From an uncultured Lachnospiraceae bacterium (GTDB lineage Bacteria > Bacillota > Clostridia > Lachnospirales > Lachnospiraceae): a stretch of DNA of 5,925 nt. The notes beneath the pieces are model-generated. The model ran no database searches, was not told the DNA's origin, and was given only the letters and a program-made list of their open reading frames with translations. A program made the position numbers and the translations under genes. The stretch is from contig CAJUPJ010000078.1 of NCBI GenBank assembly GCA_910588655.1, forward strand, positions 1 through 5,925, in the 5' to 3' direction. Numbering within the stretch: the first letter of the stretch is position 1; every line of letters starts with the position of its first letter. Below, piece after piece: positions 1 to 4,546 of the stretch.

Positions 1-24
1 CAATATATTACAAATTATTCATAG

Positions 25-54
25 ACAGCCTTTGCGGTTCAGCGCAAAGGCTGT
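25..54 (-). terminator. 12-bp perfect hairpin downstream of the toxin gene, possible terminator
   Basis: The arms 25-36 (ACAGCCTTTGCG) and 43-54 are perfectly complementary around a 6-nt loop. The hairpin lies about 45 bp past the toxin stop codon, where a transcript of the toxin-antitoxin operon would end. The bases after it on the minus strand are AT-rich but lack a clean U run, so it could equally be a bidirectional or Rho-assisted terminator, or belong to a gene outside the window. The stem is certain; its role is inferred. Confidence 0.55.
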
Positions 55-98
55 AGTATTGTACCATCTGGTTTATATATTTTTATTGTAAAATAAAC

Positions 99-512
99 TT
101 AGCCCTTACAGAAGTCCGCTGGAAGCATAATGGGGATTATGCTGTTTTTAAAATCTTTAATATTATTTGTAATAATACAGTCTATGCCGTTTCTTCTGGC
201 AGCAGCATATTGTACACAGTCTTCAAAATCATTCCACTTTAACGTCATAGCAGTAAGGATATCAGTTTCAGCAACAGGGATTATGCTGGTAATTTTTAGT
301 ATTTTTTCCATAATCCTGTATGATGTACTGGAATTATGTGTTTCCTTATGGATAATATAAAACAAATCTGTTGCGGAAGAAGCTGTTATTAATGCTATAT
401 CTGAATTGTTGCTTATCTTTCTGAATACATCAGCAGACACAGCAGCATTTGTGCGGTTAAAGACTAAATCAAGGATTACATTTGTATCAATCAGTAGTTT
501 CATAACGTCCAT
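99..512 (-). CDS. PIN-domain toxin (VapC-like ribonuclease), second gene of a toxin-antitoxin pair
   Basis: The 137-aa product matches the PIN fold in length and motif order. The N-terminal strand LLIDTNVILD carries the first metal-binding Asp (D9). D49 sits where an acidic residue is expected in the second motif, though Glu is commoner there. NDFEDCVQ (94-101) supplies D95 and D98, and ITNNIKDF (114-121) supplies D120. The DFED..Q and N..DF pattern resembles the PIN_3 type. PIN toxins are Mg2+-dependent endoribonucleases that usually cut tRNA, rRNA or mRNA when their antitoxin is lost. The target here is unknown. The start at 512 follows an AAAGGA sequence inside the end of the antitoxin gene, and the 26-bp overlap implies translational coupling. 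M4 (position 503) is an alternative start. All expected acidic positions are filled, so the enzyme is probably active. Confidence 0.85.
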   Translation of the reverse strand: MDVMKLLIDTNVILDLVFNRTNAAVSADVFRKISNNSDIALITASSATDLFYIIHKETHNSSTSYRIMEKILKITSIIPVAETDILTAMTLKWNDFEDCVQYAAARRNGIDCIITNNIKDFKNSIIPIMLPADFCKG

Positions 513-726
513 TTATCCTTTCCGCTTTGTATTCATCAAGTGTCTTTCCAGAATCTGGGACAGAACCAGTTATACTGTCCAGTATATCCTCAATACTTTC
601 ATCCATACCAGGTGTTTTTCTGGTATCATGCTGTGAGCATATAAACTGTATATAACCGTACACCTTTTCTACTTCATTTTCAGGAAGCGTATTTAATAAC
701 TGTATAGATTTTTCTAAAGATGACAT
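487..726 (-). CDS. Antitoxin partner of the PIN-domain toxin
   Basis: This 79-aa acidic protein lies directly upstream of the PIN gene and overlaps it by 26 bp, the usual antitoxin-first order. Residues 1-30 form a predicted helical stretch with a LPENEVEKVYGYI segment, typical of small Firmicutes antitoxins. The tail (residues 51-79, with SITGSVPDSGKTLDEYKAER at 51-70) matches the Ser/Gly-Pro-Asp-Ser-x-K-x-L-x-E-Y/R-x-E-R tails often seen on antitoxins in this lineage, which wrap around and block the toxin. No DNA-binding fold is obvious, so autoregulation is uncertain. The ribosome binding site AAGGAGG is well placed before the ATG at 726. The assignment rests on context plus tail pattern, not on a family I can name with certainty. 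Confidence 0.75.
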   Translation of the reverse strand: MSSLEKSIQLLNTLPENEVEKVYGYIQFICSQHDTRKTPGMDESIEDILDSITGSVPDSGKTLDEYKAERINGRYETTD

Positions 727-745
727 AAATTAATACCTCCTTGTC

Positions 746-778
746 ATAAATTTATATTAAAAAATTATAATATATTAT
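746..778 (-). promoter_or_regulatory. Possible promoter/operator of the toxin-antitoxin operon
   Basis: Just upstream of the antitoxin, the minus strand has a consensus TATAAT at 769-764. It overlaps a 12-bp palindrome, ATAATATATTAT (767-778), and a second 10-bp palindrome, ATAAATTTAT (746-755), lies between it and the ribosome binding site. No good -35 box is visible at 16-18 bp, and such AT-rich DNA makes palindromes by chance. Autoregulation at these sites is only a possibility. Confidence 0.3.
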
Positions 779-899
779 TTTCCCATTTTTTAATAATAAC
801 ATCAAGTTTATTTTCTGGTATGACAGATATAAGGCTTTCTAGTAATTGCTGTTTTGATATATTTACTAATCCTTTCTGTTTATAAAACCTGGCATTGTT
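765..899 (-). pseudogene. Possible remnant of a small gene with no start codon
   Basis: On the minus strand, the frame ending at TAA (767-765) stays open for about 44 codons and reads like real protein, for example KQKGLVNISKQQLLESLISV followed by PENKLDVIIKKWENN. It has charged and amphipathic spacing and no low complexity. The frame has no ATG, GTG or TTG start and is closed upstream by a TAA. Its LLESLISVIPEN segment loosely echoes LLNTLPEN in the neighbouring antitoxin, so it may be the tail of an older antitoxin or of a gene displaced by the nuclease cassette. It could also be a chance open frame in AT-rich DNA. Confidence 0.3.
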
Positions 900-917
900 T
901 ATGCTTTACCAGGCTTT
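885..917 (-). terminator. Terminator-like hairpin after the membrane nuclease gene
   Basis: On the minus strand, AAGCCTGG (916-909) pairs with CCAGGTTT (892-885) around a 16-nt loop with one G-U pair, and the RNA continues UUUUAUAA. It lies about 68 bp past the stop codon of the 526-aa protein, the position of a Rho-independent terminator. It is closely related in arms, loop and flank to the hairpin at 2594-2626 on the other side of the gene. Confidence 0.55.
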
Positions 918-984
918 ATTGTTATATTAGCGGGTTAAACGGATGGCATTTTAGTCTTTAATAGTTTCCAGTATTCCATAAAAT

Positions 985-2565
985 CTATTCAGTTACAGTT
1001 CCAGCCTCTTCCAGGAAGTAATTTTCTGTATAGGCTTCTTCGGTTTCTAATGATGCCCTGTATTCATTTGCAATCATTGTCCTGTTAAAGTCTGCTGTTG
1101 GGTCTATTTCTTCAACCAATTTTTCTAAGTCATCAATAGAAATTTTGAAAAATTCTTTTCTCATATTAACTTTGTTAATACGGTTTTTATTGAGCATTTC
1201 ATGCATTTTACCTTCAAGTGCAACGGCATCTTCTGAAAAAATAAAACTATGCACATCAAATTTAAAAGGAACACTAGCACTTCCTAATTCATTAACACGG
1301 TCTTGTGGTTCAAGCCGTCTTGTCATACCAATTTTGAAAACATTATCACCAAATGAACCTAAATTACTAATAATATATACTGTTCCTGCCCTGCCATTCT
1401 GCAAGCTGACAATATCTTCTTTTTTTATTACAACATCAGATAACTGTTCCTGGAGTTCAAGTATTCTTTTATTCAGCACATCCATTTCCTCTTTAGCAGC
1501 ATTTTCCAATTGTTCCTTTAACTTTTGTATTTCAGTTTCATACTTGCTTTCTTCTTGTTCTATTTTCTTACGTTCTTCTTCAAGTGCTTTGCGTTCTGCT
1601 GCTTCTTCGCGCATTTTTTCTTTTAATGCAATTTGTTCTTGTTTTTCCTTTTCTTTCTTTATGTAATAATTGTATTCTATTTTAGCAGCATTTATAAAAA
1701 GGTATTCAAGCTGGCTTATAAATTTTGTAAGAGTTCCTGCTATAGCCTGGTTACCTTCACCAGCTATTGAAAGATATTTTGATGTGATTTTTTGTATATC
1801 TTCAATCGATTTATCAATCTTTCCATATTTTAATTCTGCAAGTACATTCTGAAGTTCAGCACGCAACGCAATTACCATAAGTGAATAAATAGCTTTATTC
1901 GCTTTTGTCGTGTATCTTGCGGAATATGTTTCCATTACTTTTGTAATCTGCTTGTCGTTATCCTTGAAAGCTTTTCTTAATTCTTTTGAGTTCATGTTTT
2001 GCAAATGAAGCATAACAGATGGGACTAATTCGTCAATCTCTTCCATTTCATCAGGGTTAAATTTAAGTATCTGAGGTGAAACATCATATAAAAAGAAATT
2101 ATCTATTGAGTATTTTATACTTTTGTATAATTCTCTTAATTTTGAAATTTTAGTAGCTTCTTTTTTTACCTGTTCACGTTTTTTAGCAATTTCAAGGTCA
2201 ATTTCAGTACTTGTGGCAGCAGTTCTTTCCATGATAGTTCTGTCAAGGTTTTTACATTCTTCCTGTGTTTTGGATAATTCTGTTCTGGCATTATTAACAG
2301 ATGAATTTAGTCCGTTAATTTGTGCTTTTAAATTCTCGACTTCCCTTCGGTTTTCGTCTACATCAACTTCTTTTAATCTGTTTTCTAGTTCAATAACTTT
2401 GTTCTGGAAATATGCTTCATTATCTTTAAAATATTTGCGCTGGATAAATATTATAATAACAGCAACAGGTAATAGTACATAAGTCATTGAAAGAAAACAT
2501 GCAATACATGTTAAAGTAACAAGGAATTTAACTTCTGCAATTTGTTTATTATCTGATGGGTTCAT
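985..2565 (-). CDS. SNIPE-like membrane-anchored nuclease: TM segment, coiled coil, DUF4041-like region, T5orf172/GIY-YIG domain
   Basis: The product has 526 aa. Residues about 14-41 are strongly hydrophobic and end in QRKYFK, giving a membrane anchor with a cytoplasmic body. Residues 50-150 are coiled coil. Residues about 150-300 form the DUF4041-like core, and 303-380 are a second, Glu/Lys-rich coiled coil. Residues 394-482 are a T5orf172/MUG113 domain, a GIY-YIG relative: VYI at 396-398, FKIGMTRR at 410-417, R423, the likely catalytic Glu in EGKMHEML (E451), and EFF at 471-473. All key positions are present. From what I recall of the family, proteins of this architecture include SNIPE, an inner-membrane nuclease of E. 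coli that cuts phage DNA as it enters; that this homologue does the same is inference. The ATG at 2565 follows AGGAG with 10-nt spacing. The gene lies 62 bp behind the repressor with no separate promoter visible, so lysogenic co-expression is likely. Confidence 0.85.
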   Translation of the reverse strand: MNPSDNKQIAEVKFLVTLTCIACFLSMTYVLLPVAVIIIFIQRKYFKDNEAYFQNKVIELENRLKEVDVDENRREVENLKAQINGLNSSVNNARTELSKTQEECKNLDRTIMERTAATSTEIDLEIAKKREQVKKEATKISKLRELYKSIKYSIDNFFLYDVSPQILKFNPDEMEEIDELVPSVMLHLQNMNSKELRKAFKDNDKQITKVMETYSARYTTKANKAIYSLMVIALRAELQNVLAELKYGKIDKSIEDIQKITSKYLSIAGEGNQAIAGTLTKFISQLEYLFINAAKIEYNYYIKKEKEKQEQIALKEKMREEAAERKALEEERKKIEQEESKYETEIQKLKEQLENAAKEEMDVLNKRILELQEQLSDVVIKKEDIVSLQNGRAGTVYIISNLGSFGDNVFKIGMTRRLEPQDRVNELGSASVPFKFDVHSFIFSEDAVALEGKMHEMLNKNRINKVNMRKEFFKISIDDLEKLVEEIDPTADFNRTMIANEYRASLETEEAYTENYFLEEAGTVTE

Positions 2566-2593
2566 TATTTTTTTTCTCCTTTTTTCATTTCAT

Positions 2594-2626
2594 GAAGCCT
2601 GGAATTATTTAAGTTTTCCAGGCTTC
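2594..2626 (-). repeat. 9-bp perfect hairpin between repressor and nuclease genes, related to the hairpin at 885-917
   Basis: GAAGCCTGG (2594-2602) and CCAGGCTTC (2618-2626) are perfect inverted arms around a 15-nt loop, starting one base after the repressor stop codon. No U run follows on the minus strand, so it should not terminate efficiently. It may reduce readthrough or protect the repressor mRNA end. Its sequence, including much of the loop and the flanking bases, matches the terminator-like hairpin at the far end of the nuclease gene. Confidence 0.7.
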
Positions 2627-2627
2627 G

Positions 2628-3164
2628 TCATTGGTTGGCTGCTTTTTCTGAAATACTTTCAGCGCTTGCGCCGTTTGCGGTAGTATTCAAGACATATTGT
2701 CCCGTTTTCTTTGCAGTCCTGGAGCGACTTTTTATATAAGCCTCCTCTGCTTCTGCAACGGTACAGGCATTTGATGAAATGCTATCACTTGTTACTGCCG
2801 TTTCATCTTCTTTTACAACACTGTAAAAGAAGTTACGCACGACATCTCTTTGGTCTGGTTCTAGTTTAAGGTATTCATAAACTAGGTTATAACTAAATTC
2901 ATCAAGGTTAAATTCTTTTTTTAGTTGTTCCATTACAGATGCTGATGTTTTTATGGTTTTAGGTTCAGTTCCATCGCGAAGCCATTTTTCACTAATGGGA
3001 AATGTACTACATAATAATTTGATGTGCTTGTTTGTAACATTACGTGTTCCACTTTCTATATTGGATATGCCAGATTTAGATAATCCTAACTTACCACCAA
3101 ATTCTTCCTGACTTAAACCATAGTAGTTACGTATTTCTTTAAAACGGTCATTAATTGTTGACAA
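2628..3164 (-). CDS. Phage-type XRE repressor, likely lysogeny regulator
   Basis: The start is placed at TTG (3164-3162), giving 178 aa, because AGGAGG (3177-3172) sits 7 nt before it. A further upstream TTG at 3182 would place the binding site inside the gene. Residues 4-62 are an XRE helix-turn-helix: GLSQEEFGGKLGLS is the first part and KSGISNIESGTRNVTNKHI the recognition region. SEKWLRDG (58-65) closes the fold in the way typical of Clostridia phage repressors. Residues 85-118 are predicted helix, and the last 60 residues are Ser/Ala/Thr-rich and probably disordered. No Ser-Lys LexA-type peptidase domain is present, so induction would need another route, such as an ImmA-like protease or an antirepressor, neither of which is in the window. 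Its promoter and four operator-like sites lie directly upstream, with a divergent early promoter beside them. Confidence 0.85.
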   Translation of the reverse strand: MSTINDRFKEIRNYYGLSQEEFGGKLGLSKSGISNIESGTRNVTNKHIKLLCSTFPISEKWLRDGTEPKTIKTSASVMEQLKKEFNLDEFSYNLVYEYLKLEPDQRDVVRNFFYSVVKEDETAVTSDSISSNACTVAEAEEAYIKSRSRTAKKTGQYVLNTTANGASAESISEKAANQ

Positions 3165-3187
3165 CTTGTTTCCTCCTTTCAAAATTC

Positions 3188-3216
3188 AGAATAACATAAA
3201 TAGTTCTGTTTGTAAA
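3188..3216 (-). promoter_or_regulatory. Promoter of the repressor (and nuclease) operon
   Basis: The minus strand reads TTTACA (3216-3211), a 17-bp spacer and TATTCT (3193-3188), about 24 bp before the TTG start. The -35 box lies inside an operator-like site (3203-3217), which would allow the repressor to control its own synthesis. The boxes match consensus at 5/6 and 4/6. Confidence 0.6.
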
Positions 3217-3320
3217 CATATAATAGAAAACTTCTGTTTGAAAACTTAAACAAGAAAAATAGTTGACAAAAGTTTTCAAAAGCCTTATAATGTTTTCATA
3301 CAGAACACAAAATGTTCTGT
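3203..3320. promoter_or_regulatory. Operator cluster of switch 1 (GTTCTGTTTGTAAAC-like sites)
   Basis: Three 15-bp sites share a motif. They are GTTCTGTTTGTAAAC (3203-3217), CTTCTGTTTGAAAAC (3231-3245) and, inverted, GTTTTCATACAGAAC (3292-3306). A half-match, GTTTTCAAA (3272-3280), lies in the spacer of the plus promoter. From 3300 to 3320 there is also an inverted repeat with 8-bp arms ACAGAACA/TGTTCTGT and a 5-nt loop, whose right arm carries another GTTCTGT. The sites cover both divergent promoters, as expected for a lysogeny switch bound by the XRE repressor at 2628-3164. Binding is inferred. Confidence 0.65.
3263..3291 (+). promoter_or_regulatory. Consensus early promoter of switch 1
   Basis: TTGACA (3263-3268), a 17-bp spacer and TATAAT (3286-3291) are a perfect sigma-A consensus. 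Transcription would start near 3298 toward the small gene at 3361/3371. Operator-like sequences lie in the spacer and over the start site, so this very strong promoter is probably repressed in the integrated state. Confidence 0.9.
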
Positions 3321-3360
3321 AAATTAAAGCGTGATACCGCATCAAAGAAAGGAGGTAAAC

Positions 3361-3405
3361 ATGGAAAGAAATGGGGTTAAAGGAAGGTATTTTAGAAAGA
3401 TGTGA
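3361..3405 (+). CDS. 14-codon mini-ORF at the best ribosome binding site of switch 1
   Basis: The ATG at 3361 follows AAAGGAGG with ideal 5-nt spacing, yet its frame (MERNGVKGRYFRKM) ends at TGA 3403-3405. It overlaps the longer ORF that begins at 3371 in the +1 frame. It may be a leader peptide, or the true start of the longer gene separated from it by a one-base indel in the A-rich stretch at 3365-3371, or by programmed slippage. Nothing in the peptide is recognisable. Confidence 0.4.
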   Translation: MERNGVKGRYFRKM

Positions 3406-3601
3406 TAGAAATATTGCAGAAATGGAAAAGTCAAATTGCTCAAGTTCCACAAAAAAACACTCAATCGAAAGAAGTCAAGCCAGTAAACAGATTTTGGAAA
3501 TTATATGCGGTATACAAGGAATAAATGCGTATACCGCAATGCAAATTTTAAAAGAAACAGAATCAATTATAAATGATGCAATTATGTTTAAAAAATTCTA
3601 A
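3371..3601 (+). CDS. Small hypothetical early protein (76 aa)
   Basis: This is the first sizeable ORF behind the consensus promoter of switch 1, opposite the repressor, the place usually taken by a Cro-like or other early gene. No helix-turn-helix is visible. Residues 1-20 are charged, 21-36 are Ser/Lys-rich, and 38-74 (KQILEIICGIQGINAYTAMQ onwards) form two probable amphipathic helices. The downstream helices resemble small uncharacterised proteins in Clostridia phages, but I cannot name a family. The ATG at 3371 is 15 nt from GGAGG, too far for good initiation, and the nearer ATG at 3361 is out of frame. Removing one A from GAAAGAAATG would fuse the two as MERMGLKEG... (79 aa). The gene may therefore carry a frameshift, a sequence error or unusual translation. 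Its stop codon overlaps that of the convergent 69-aa gene. Confidence 0.6.
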   Translation: MGLKEGILERCDRNIAEMEKSNCSSSTKKHSIERSQASKQILEIICGIQGINAYTAMQILKETESIINDAIMFKKF

Positions 3602-3807
3602 AAGTAATGGGTTTCTTTGTAATTGTTTAAGGCATTATTTAAATCAGATATGGTTTCGTAATAACAAGAAATCAATTTCTCATCATATTCATTATTACTG
3701 GAATCGTGTTTAACAGACAGGTTATCCATATGCTGCATTTTTAAGATTGTGAGGTCATGAAGCATTTGATTATATGAGATGCCATAACGGTTAGTTAAAT
3801 CGTCCAT
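3598..3807 (-). CDS. Hypothetical 69-aa protein with its own strong promoter
   Basis: I do not recognise this gene. The protein is acidic and mostly helical, with two predicted amphipathic helices (residues 9-32, with SYNQMLHDLTILKMQHMDNL, and 41-65). There is no signal peptide and no DNA-binding motif. AAAGGAG lies 11 nt before the ATG at 3807, slightly far but usable. A near-consensus promoter at 3861-3889 points straight at it, and a large inverted repeat covers the start of transcription. That strong and regulated control argues for a real gene even though its product is anonymous. It is convergent with the 76-aa gene, overlapping it by 4 bp, and could in principle act with an immunity function. 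Confidence 0.65.
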   Translation of the reverse strand: MDDLTNRYGISYNQMLHDLTILKMQHMDNLSVKHDSSNNEYDEKLISCYYETISDLNNALNNYKETHYF

Positions 3808-3825
3808 GTTATATTATACTCCTTT

Positions 3826-3860
3826 CTATGTACTTGGCTGCTGCAACAGCCTGTACATAG
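3826..3860 (-). promoter_or_regulatory. Large inverted repeat at the transcription start of the 69-aa gene
   Basis: The outer arms CTATGTAC (3826-3833) and GTACATAG (3853-3860) and the inner arms GGCTG (3836-3840) and CAGCC (3847-3851) nest around CTGCAA. They are separated by 2 nt on one side and 1 nt on the other. The element abuts the -10 box at 3861-3866 and covers the predicted start near 3854, so it may be an operator. In RNA, at least the inner stem would form near the 5' end, upstream of the ribosome binding site. Confidence 0.6.
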
Positions 3861-3889
3861 ATTATATGGCAGGTAATTGGAAATGTAAA
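3861..3889 (-). promoter_or_regulatory. Near-consensus promoter of the 69-aa gene
   Basis: The minus strand carries TTTACA (3889-3884), a 17-bp spacer and a perfect TATAAT (3866-3861). The predicted start, near 3854, lies inside the inverted repeat at 3826-3860 and about 47 bp before the ATG. Confidence 0.8.
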
Positions 3890-3949
3890 TAAAAAGAAAG
3901 GAAAGCTAATTTTTTGTAATTAAATATCAGAACAAACAGGAGGCAGGGC

Positions 3950-4035
3950 ATGTTTTTTACAGCACAAGTTGATTATGGGATAATCTTGAAGATTTATTTA
4001 ATGTTCAGCAGAGATATTTACGTGCGATTGAATAA
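3950..4035 (+). pseudogene. Remnant of a small XRE regulator gene (C-terminal end only)
   Basis: The frame from TGG (3976) to TAA (4033-4035) reads WDNLEDLFNVQQRYLRAIE. This matches WDKLEDLFGVHQRILRE in the intact 66-aa XRE protein at 4774-4974 at 12 of 17 positions. The frame is closed by a TGA at 3970-3972, and the helix-turn-helix part is missing. An AGGAGG site and ATG (3938-3952) remain just upstream but are out of frame and about 109 bp closer to the Trp codon than in the intact gene, so an internal deletion is likely. From that ATG a meaningless 33-aa frame runs to 4051. The remnant overlaps the tail of the minus-strand XRE gene, as the intact copy does with its own neighbour. Confidence 0.7.
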
Positions 4036-4231
4036 ATTCATCCCTGCATAGCAGATAATCAAGTGATACATCAAAAATATCAGCTATCAAAACAAGGCAT
4101 GGCAATGATGGTGAACGTTCTGCCTGTTCATATTTTTGGTATGCGTTAAGCGATATATTAAGCCTGTCAGCCATATTCTGTTGTGTGAAGCCACATTTCA
4201 TACGTATTTCACGAAGCCTTTTGTTAAACAT
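3998..4231 (-). CDS. XRE-family regulator of switch 2 (77 aa)
   Basis: This is a compact single-domain helix-turn-helix protein. Residues 3-62 contain LREIRMKCGFTQQNMADRLN, then SLNAYQKYEQAERSPSLPCL with the recognition helix, then ADIFDVSLDYLLCR, the usual closing helix of small Firmicutes repressors. There is no second domain. The ribosome binding site TAGGAGG lies 5 nt before the ATG at 4231. Two operator-like repeats and a plus-strand promoter sit directly upstream, so it probably represses the divergent genes from 4328 on, and perhaps itself. Its last codons overlap the XRE remnant on the other strand. It resembles the 75-aa XRE protein of switch 3 closely in length, layout and the FxVSLDxL segment. 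Confidence 0.88.
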   Translation of the reverse strand: MFNKRLREIRMKCGFTQQNMADRLNISLNAYQKYEQAERSPSLPCLVLIADIFDVSLDYLLCRDEFIQSHVNISAEH

Positions 4232-4251
4232 AAATACCTCCTAAAAAGTTC

Positions 4252-4280
4252 TTGATATTACATACAAATTGTACTATCTT
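4252..4280 (+). promoter_or_regulatory. Likely plus-strand promoter of switch 2
   Basis: TTGATA (4252-4257), a 17-bp spacer and TATCTT (4275-4280) match consensus at 5/6 and 4/6. The first operator-like repeat lies within the spacer. TTGTAC (4269-4274) with TATACA (4293-4298) at 18 bp is a weaker alternative. The product would be the transcript of the mini-ORF, the 56-aa gene, the membrane protein and the small XRE gene. Confidence 0.55.
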
Positions 4281-4310
4281 ATAGGTGAGAAATATACATA
4301 CAATATGTAT
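4260..4310. promoter_or_regulatory. Paired operator-like repeats of switch 2
   Basis: ACATACAAATTGTAC (4260-4274) and ACATACAATATGTAT (4296-4310) agree at 12 of 15 positions and lie 36 bp apart centre to centre. The second contains the palindrome CATAC-AATAT-GTATG. They occupy the space between the minus-strand XRE gene and its divergent target genes, so they are likely binding sites of that XRE protein. Confidence 0.6.
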
Positions 4311-4327
4311 GCAACAGGAGGTTAATA

Positions 4328-4357
4328 ATGCAGAGAGGCTGGAAGGAAATCAGATAA
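4328..4357 (+). CDS. 9-aa mini-ORF, possible leader peptide
   Basis: ATG at 4328 follows AGGAGG with ideal 6-nt spacing and encodes MQRGWKEIR before TAA at 4355-4357. The stop overlaps the start of the AAAGGAAGGGGGG binding site of the next gene, so terminating ribosomes would be delivered to it. The initiation signal is better than for most genes here. No conserved peptide is recognisable, and it could also be the stump of a deleted gene. Confidence 0.4.
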   Translation: MQRGWKEIR

Positions 4358-4375
4358 AGGAAGGGGGGAAATAAA

Positions 4376-4546
4376 ATGTCTGACAAAGAAAAGAATGTTA
4401 CCATTGTAAATCCAGAAGATAAAAAATTTATACAGGTTTTAATGTCACTTTCTCCTGAAAAAAAGTTTTTCATCAAAGGCATTATTCTGGGCATGGAAAC
4501 ACAAAGAAAGCTGGATAGGAATATCCAGCCAGGAGTAAATGCGTAA
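4376..4546 (+). CDS. Small hypothetical protein (56 aa)
   Basis: ATG at 4376 follows a GGAAGGGGGG site with 7-nt spacing. The protein starts MSDKEKNVTIVNPEDKKFIQ. Its second half (LSPEKKFFIKGIILGMETQR, residues 25-44) is one predicted amphipathic helix pair. The pattern of a Pro-Glu-Lys turn followed by a helix with Gly-Met-Glu resembles the tail of many Clostridia XRE regulators, where a domain after the helix-turn-helix mediates oligomerisation. A role as a stand-alone partner or modulator of an XRE protein is therefore possible, but this is inference. There is no membrane segment. Its TAA is followed immediately by the TTG of the next ORF. Confidence 0.65.
   Translation: MSDKEKNVTIVNPEDKKFIQVLMSLSPEKKFFIKGIILGMETQRKLDRNIQPGVNA

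Noticed and set aside
130..636. Two 76-codon plus-strand frames across the toxin-antitoxin genes
   Set aside because: They overlap a well-supported gene pair on the other strand and have no ribosome binding site or recognisable domain.
1145..2482. Plus-strand open frames of 60-173 codons opposite the nuclease gene
   Set aside because: They are antisense to the coiled-coil and nuclease coding sequence, are rich in Ser, Leu and Phe as expected from complementing Glu/Lys codons, and lack ribosome binding sites.
3203..3306. Possible CRISPR array, from the repeated GTTCTGTTTG and GTTTTCA motifs
   Set aside because: The motifs are only about 15 bp, vary in orientation and spacing, and lie over divergent promoters, as operators do. 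No cas gene is present.
3151..3450. 99-codon minus-strand frame across the switch 1 gap
   Set aside because: It runs through the repressor's start region, the operators and a perfect plus-strand promoter, has no suitable ribosome binding site, and is AT-rich translated spacer.
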